Positions 6,887 through 8,409 of a DNA stretch of 8,409 nt are shown piece after piece. Each line of letters starts with the position of its first letter. Position 1 is the stretch's first letter. A model generated the notes under the pieces. The model ran no database searches, was not told the DNA's origin, and saw only the letters and a list, made by a program, of their open reading frames with translations. Position numbers and translations under genes: made by a program. Where the stretch lies: assembly GCA_913009675.1 (NCBI GenBank), contig CAJVXD010000037.1, positions 1 through 8,409 of the forward strand, read 5' to 3'. This DNA comes from an uncultured bacterium (lineage in GTDB: Bacteria; Omnitrophota; Gorgyraeia; Gorgyraeales; Gorgyraeaceae).

Positions 6887-6893
6887 TCACTTG

Positions 6894-7676
6894 ATGAGAA
6901 ACTTTATAAAAAAATTAGGACATAACAGCCTGGATTTTTTTATTTACATAGGCGGGGTATTTAATCTTTTTGTCAATGTAGTATTTCAGATATTTATGCC
7001 GCCTCTGAGAAAAAAAGAATTCCTGGTTCAGGTGTTTAAGATAGGTGTATTGAGTCTGCCTATTGTTTTTCTGGTATCCCTTTTTACAGGCATGGTCCTG
7101 GCACTTCAAAGCTCTTATCAGCTAACCAAGATGAATGCCCAGATTTATATATCGAGTCTTGTGGCGCTTTCGATGGTCAGAGAACTGGGACCTGTTTTGA
7201 CAGCGCTTGTAGTTGCTGGAAGGGTAGGCGCGAGCATCACAGCTGAATTAGGGACAATGAAGGTAACGGAGCAGCTAGATGCCCTCCAGACACTGGCGAC
7301 AGATCCGATAAAATACCTTGTGGTACCGAAATTTCTGGCCTTTTGCCTGACGCTTCCTCTTCTGACAGTATATTCCGATTTTATAGGAATGATCGGTGGT
7401 TATCTTGTCGGGGTTTATAAATTGCTTATAGGTTCTACGATTTATATTAAGATGACATTTGATCCACTTGTCTTCAAGGATATTTTTACAGGGCTTTTTA
7501 AATCTCTCATATTCGCAGTTATTATATGTATTATTTCGTGCTATGAGGGTTTCAGGACAGAAGGCGGCGCTGAAGGCGTAGGCAAGGCTACGACCCTTTC
7601 TGTGGTCACCTCGTTTATTTTAATAATAGCAGCGGATTGTTTGTTCACAACGCTATTTTATTTCATGTTCCCGTAA
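6894..7676 (+). CDS. mlaE: MlaE-family ABC transporter permease (phospholipid transport)
   Basis: From the ATG at 6894 the protein has 260 residues, the usual MlaE length. A longer frame begins at TTG 6855, but its 13 extra residues are encoded by the hairpin region and break the family's N-terminal pattern, so I prefer the ATG. Neither start has a clear Shine-Dalgarno. The protein has an amphipathic N-terminal helix, then about five hydrophobic segments, including the conserved LPIVFLVSLFTGMVLALQ helix. The hallmark block ELGPVLTALVVAGRVGASI continues into AELGTMKVTEQLDAL, the coupling region that contacts the MlaF ATPase. MlaE forms the inner-membrane channel of the MlaFEDB complex, which moves phospholipids between the inner membrane and the periplasmic MCE protein MlaD. 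mlaF follows after 73 bases. Plant TGD1 and actinobacterial YrbE proteins share the fold, but a diderm Mla role fits the context. Confidence 0.92.
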   Translation: MRNFIKKLGHNSLDFFIYIGGVFNLFVNVVFQIFMPPLRKKEFLVQVFKIGVLSLPIVFLVSLFTGMVLALQSSYQLTKMNAQIYISSLVALSMVRELGPVLTALVVAGRVGASITAELGTMKVTEQLDALQTLATDPIKYLVVPKFLAFCLTLPLLTVYSDFIGMIGGYLVGVYKLLIGSTIYIKMTFDPLVFKDIFTGLFKSLIFAVIICIISCYEGFRTEGGAEGVGKATTLSVVTSFILIIAADCLFTTLFYFMFP

Positions 7677-7679
7677 CTC

Positions 7680-7745
7680 AGCTTTAAGTTACAGGAAGGG
7701 CCTCTTAAATTTCTATTTTTTGCTTATAGCTTAAGGCTTAAAGCT
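7680..7745. repeat. 9-bp perfect inverted repeat spanning the mlaE-mlaF gap
   Basis: AGCTTTAAG (7680-7688) and CTTAAAGCT (7737-7745) are perfect complements separated by 48 bases, almost bracketing the 73-base gap. The right arm ends 4 bases before the mlaF ATG. The word AGCTTAAGGCTTAAAGCT (7728-7745) is itself repetitive. If folded in mRNA the stem would sit next to the mlaF start. Confidence 0.6.
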
Positions 7746-7749
7746 AATT

Positions 7750-8256
7750 ATGATCGAGATAATCAATCTATCAAAATCATTTGGAGAGCACAGGGTGCTG
7801 GATAACCTGAACCTCGTCATTAAATCAGGAGAGGTTATGGTTATTATAGGCCGTTCTGGTTGTGGAAAGAGTGTCCTTTTGAAGCATATGACAGGTCTCC
7901 TTAAACCGGATCTTGGTCAGGTCATAGTAGATGCTAATGATATCTCAAGGATGGACGAGAAGAAGATGGATAGCCTTAGATTAAAGTTCGGGGTGCTTTT
8001 TCAGGGTGCAGCGCTTTTTGATTCAATGAGTGTCGGAGAGAACGTAGGCTTTGTCTTAAGGGAACATACGGATTTGCCAGAACATCTCGTGCAGAAAAAA
8101 GTTGCCAGGGCCCTTGAGCTTGTAGGGTTGAGGGGAATAGAAAGACTTATGCCTGCTGAGCTGAGTGGAGGCATGAAGAAACGGGTGGGGTTAGCCAGGG
8201 CTATATGCAACAGCCCTGATATTATATTATATGATGAACCCACGACAGGCGTAGAC
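7750..8256 (+). CDS. mlaF: MlaF-family ABC transporter ATPase, 3'-truncated by adapter contamination
   Basis: Only codons 1-169 are genomic. They show Walker A GRSGCGKS (34-41), Q-loop Gln85 in VLFQGAALFDSMSVGENV (typical of the MlaF branch), the signature LSGGMKKRVGLAR (138-150) and Walker B IILYDEPTTGVD (158-169). The switch His and the C-terminal part (roughly 80-100 residues by family length) are missing because sequencing adapter begins at exactly the codon after Asp169. An apparent continuation of 19 codons to a stop at 8314-8316 is adapter and must not be annotated as protein. MlaF hydrolyses ATP to power MlaE in phospholipid transport; an mlaD-type MCE gene would be expected next. ATG 7750 aligns with the family start (MIEIINLSKSFG) but has no visible Shine-Dalgarno. 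Confidence 0.92.
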
Positions 8257-8314
8257 AGATCGGAAGAGCGTCGTGTAGGGAAAGAGTGTAGATCTCGGTG
8301 GTCGCCGTATCATT
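8257..8314. other. Illumina TruSeq universal adapter (reverse complement), not genomic
   Basis: From AGATCGGAAGAGC at 8257 through GCCGTATCATT at 8314, all 58 bases match the reverse complement of the TruSeq universal adapter, including the P5 flow-cell portion, with no index inserted. It is read-through of a library insert that was not trimmed. In the mlaF frame it encodes RSEERRVGKECRSRWSPYH, a peptide string that recurs as contamination. Confidence 0.98.
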
Positions 8315-8409
8315 AAAAAAAAAAAGAAAAAACAAAAGAAAAAAGATTTTGATTTAATTCATCTATTCAATACTCTACTCATCGTTTTTCTCCTTATCCT
8401 TTTACTTCT
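8315..8409. other. Post-adapter artefact tail (A-run then low-quality sequence)
   Basis: Directly after the adapter come 11 A residues, then an A-rich stretch with scattered G and C, then a T- and C-rich stretch with almost no G. This is what base callers produce after the end of the molecule. No gene, repeat or motif is supportable here, and it should be excluded from annotation. Confidence 0.9.

Noticed and set aside
6841..6890. tRNA fragment suggested by GGGGCTCGAACTC
   Set aside because: The putative T-arm does not pair on either strand, and no acceptor, D or anticodon arms are present.
8257..8316. A novel Arg/Glu-rich C-terminal extension on the MlaF ATPase
   Set aside because: The bases are an exact sequencing adapter, so the residues are an artefact.
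8315..8409. AT-rich tail as a terminator, origin or new gene start
   Set aside because: It directly follows adapter sequence and has the look of base-calling noise; it is not from the organism.

Overview
This is an 8.4-kb, single-strand gene cluster: every supported gene lies on the + strand with short gaps. It looks like a contig from a metagenome or draft assembly of an uncultured diderm bacterium. Three observations point that way. It carries outer-membrane lipid and lipoprotein transport genes (a LolD-type ATPase, MlaE and MlaF) next to a McsA-McsB-ClpC protein-arginine phosphorylation and unfolding module best known from Gram-positive Firmicutes. Codon use favours AGA/AGG and ATA. The gaps contain short degenerate repeat words. 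Candidatus Omnitrophota or a similar candidate phylum is a reasonable guess, but it is inference and a marker-gene search would be needed to settle it.

Layout. Bases 2-457 hold the 3' two-thirds of a LolD/MacB-like ABC ATPase, cut by the left end. Bases 499-1371 encode a branched-chain (class IV) aminotransferase. Bases 1472-5655 hold mcsA, mcsB and clpC in the order seen in Firmicutes, but the ctsR repressor gene that usually leads that operon is not adjacent. Catalytic and phosphoarginine-recognition residues appear intact in McsB (Cys165, C-terminal RDIKRA) and in ClpC (Glu31, Glu107, both Walker pairs, and an IGF ClpP-docking loop), so the pathway looks functional. Bases 5728-6831 encode a membrane-anchored, AsmA/TamB-like protein of unknown function. 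It is followed by mlaE (6894-7676) and the first 169 codons of mlaF (7750-8256), which form an inner-membrane ABC core for lipid transport to or from the outer membrane.

The right end is not biological. Position 8257 begins an exact 58-base Illumina TruSeq universal adapter (reverse complement, 8257-8314). It is followed by an A-rich, then noisy, tail (8315-8409) of the kind produced by reading past an adapter. The apparent C-terminus of the MlaF reading frame (SEERRVGKECRSRWSPYH) is translated adapter. Genomic sequence should be considered to end at about 8256.

The four genes from the aminotransferase to clpC have strong Shine-Dalgarno sequences, while the last three (AsmA-like, mlaE, mlaF) have none that is obvious. 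The gaps contain imperfect inverted repeats made of recurring words (CTATGAGC/GCTCATAG, AAGGCGTAAGGT, AGCTTTAAG/CTTAAAGCT), and related short repeats also occur inside coding sequence. I found no RNA genes, CRISPR array, insertion sequence or convincing promoter or terminator. No stretch longer than 300 bases lacks a gene.
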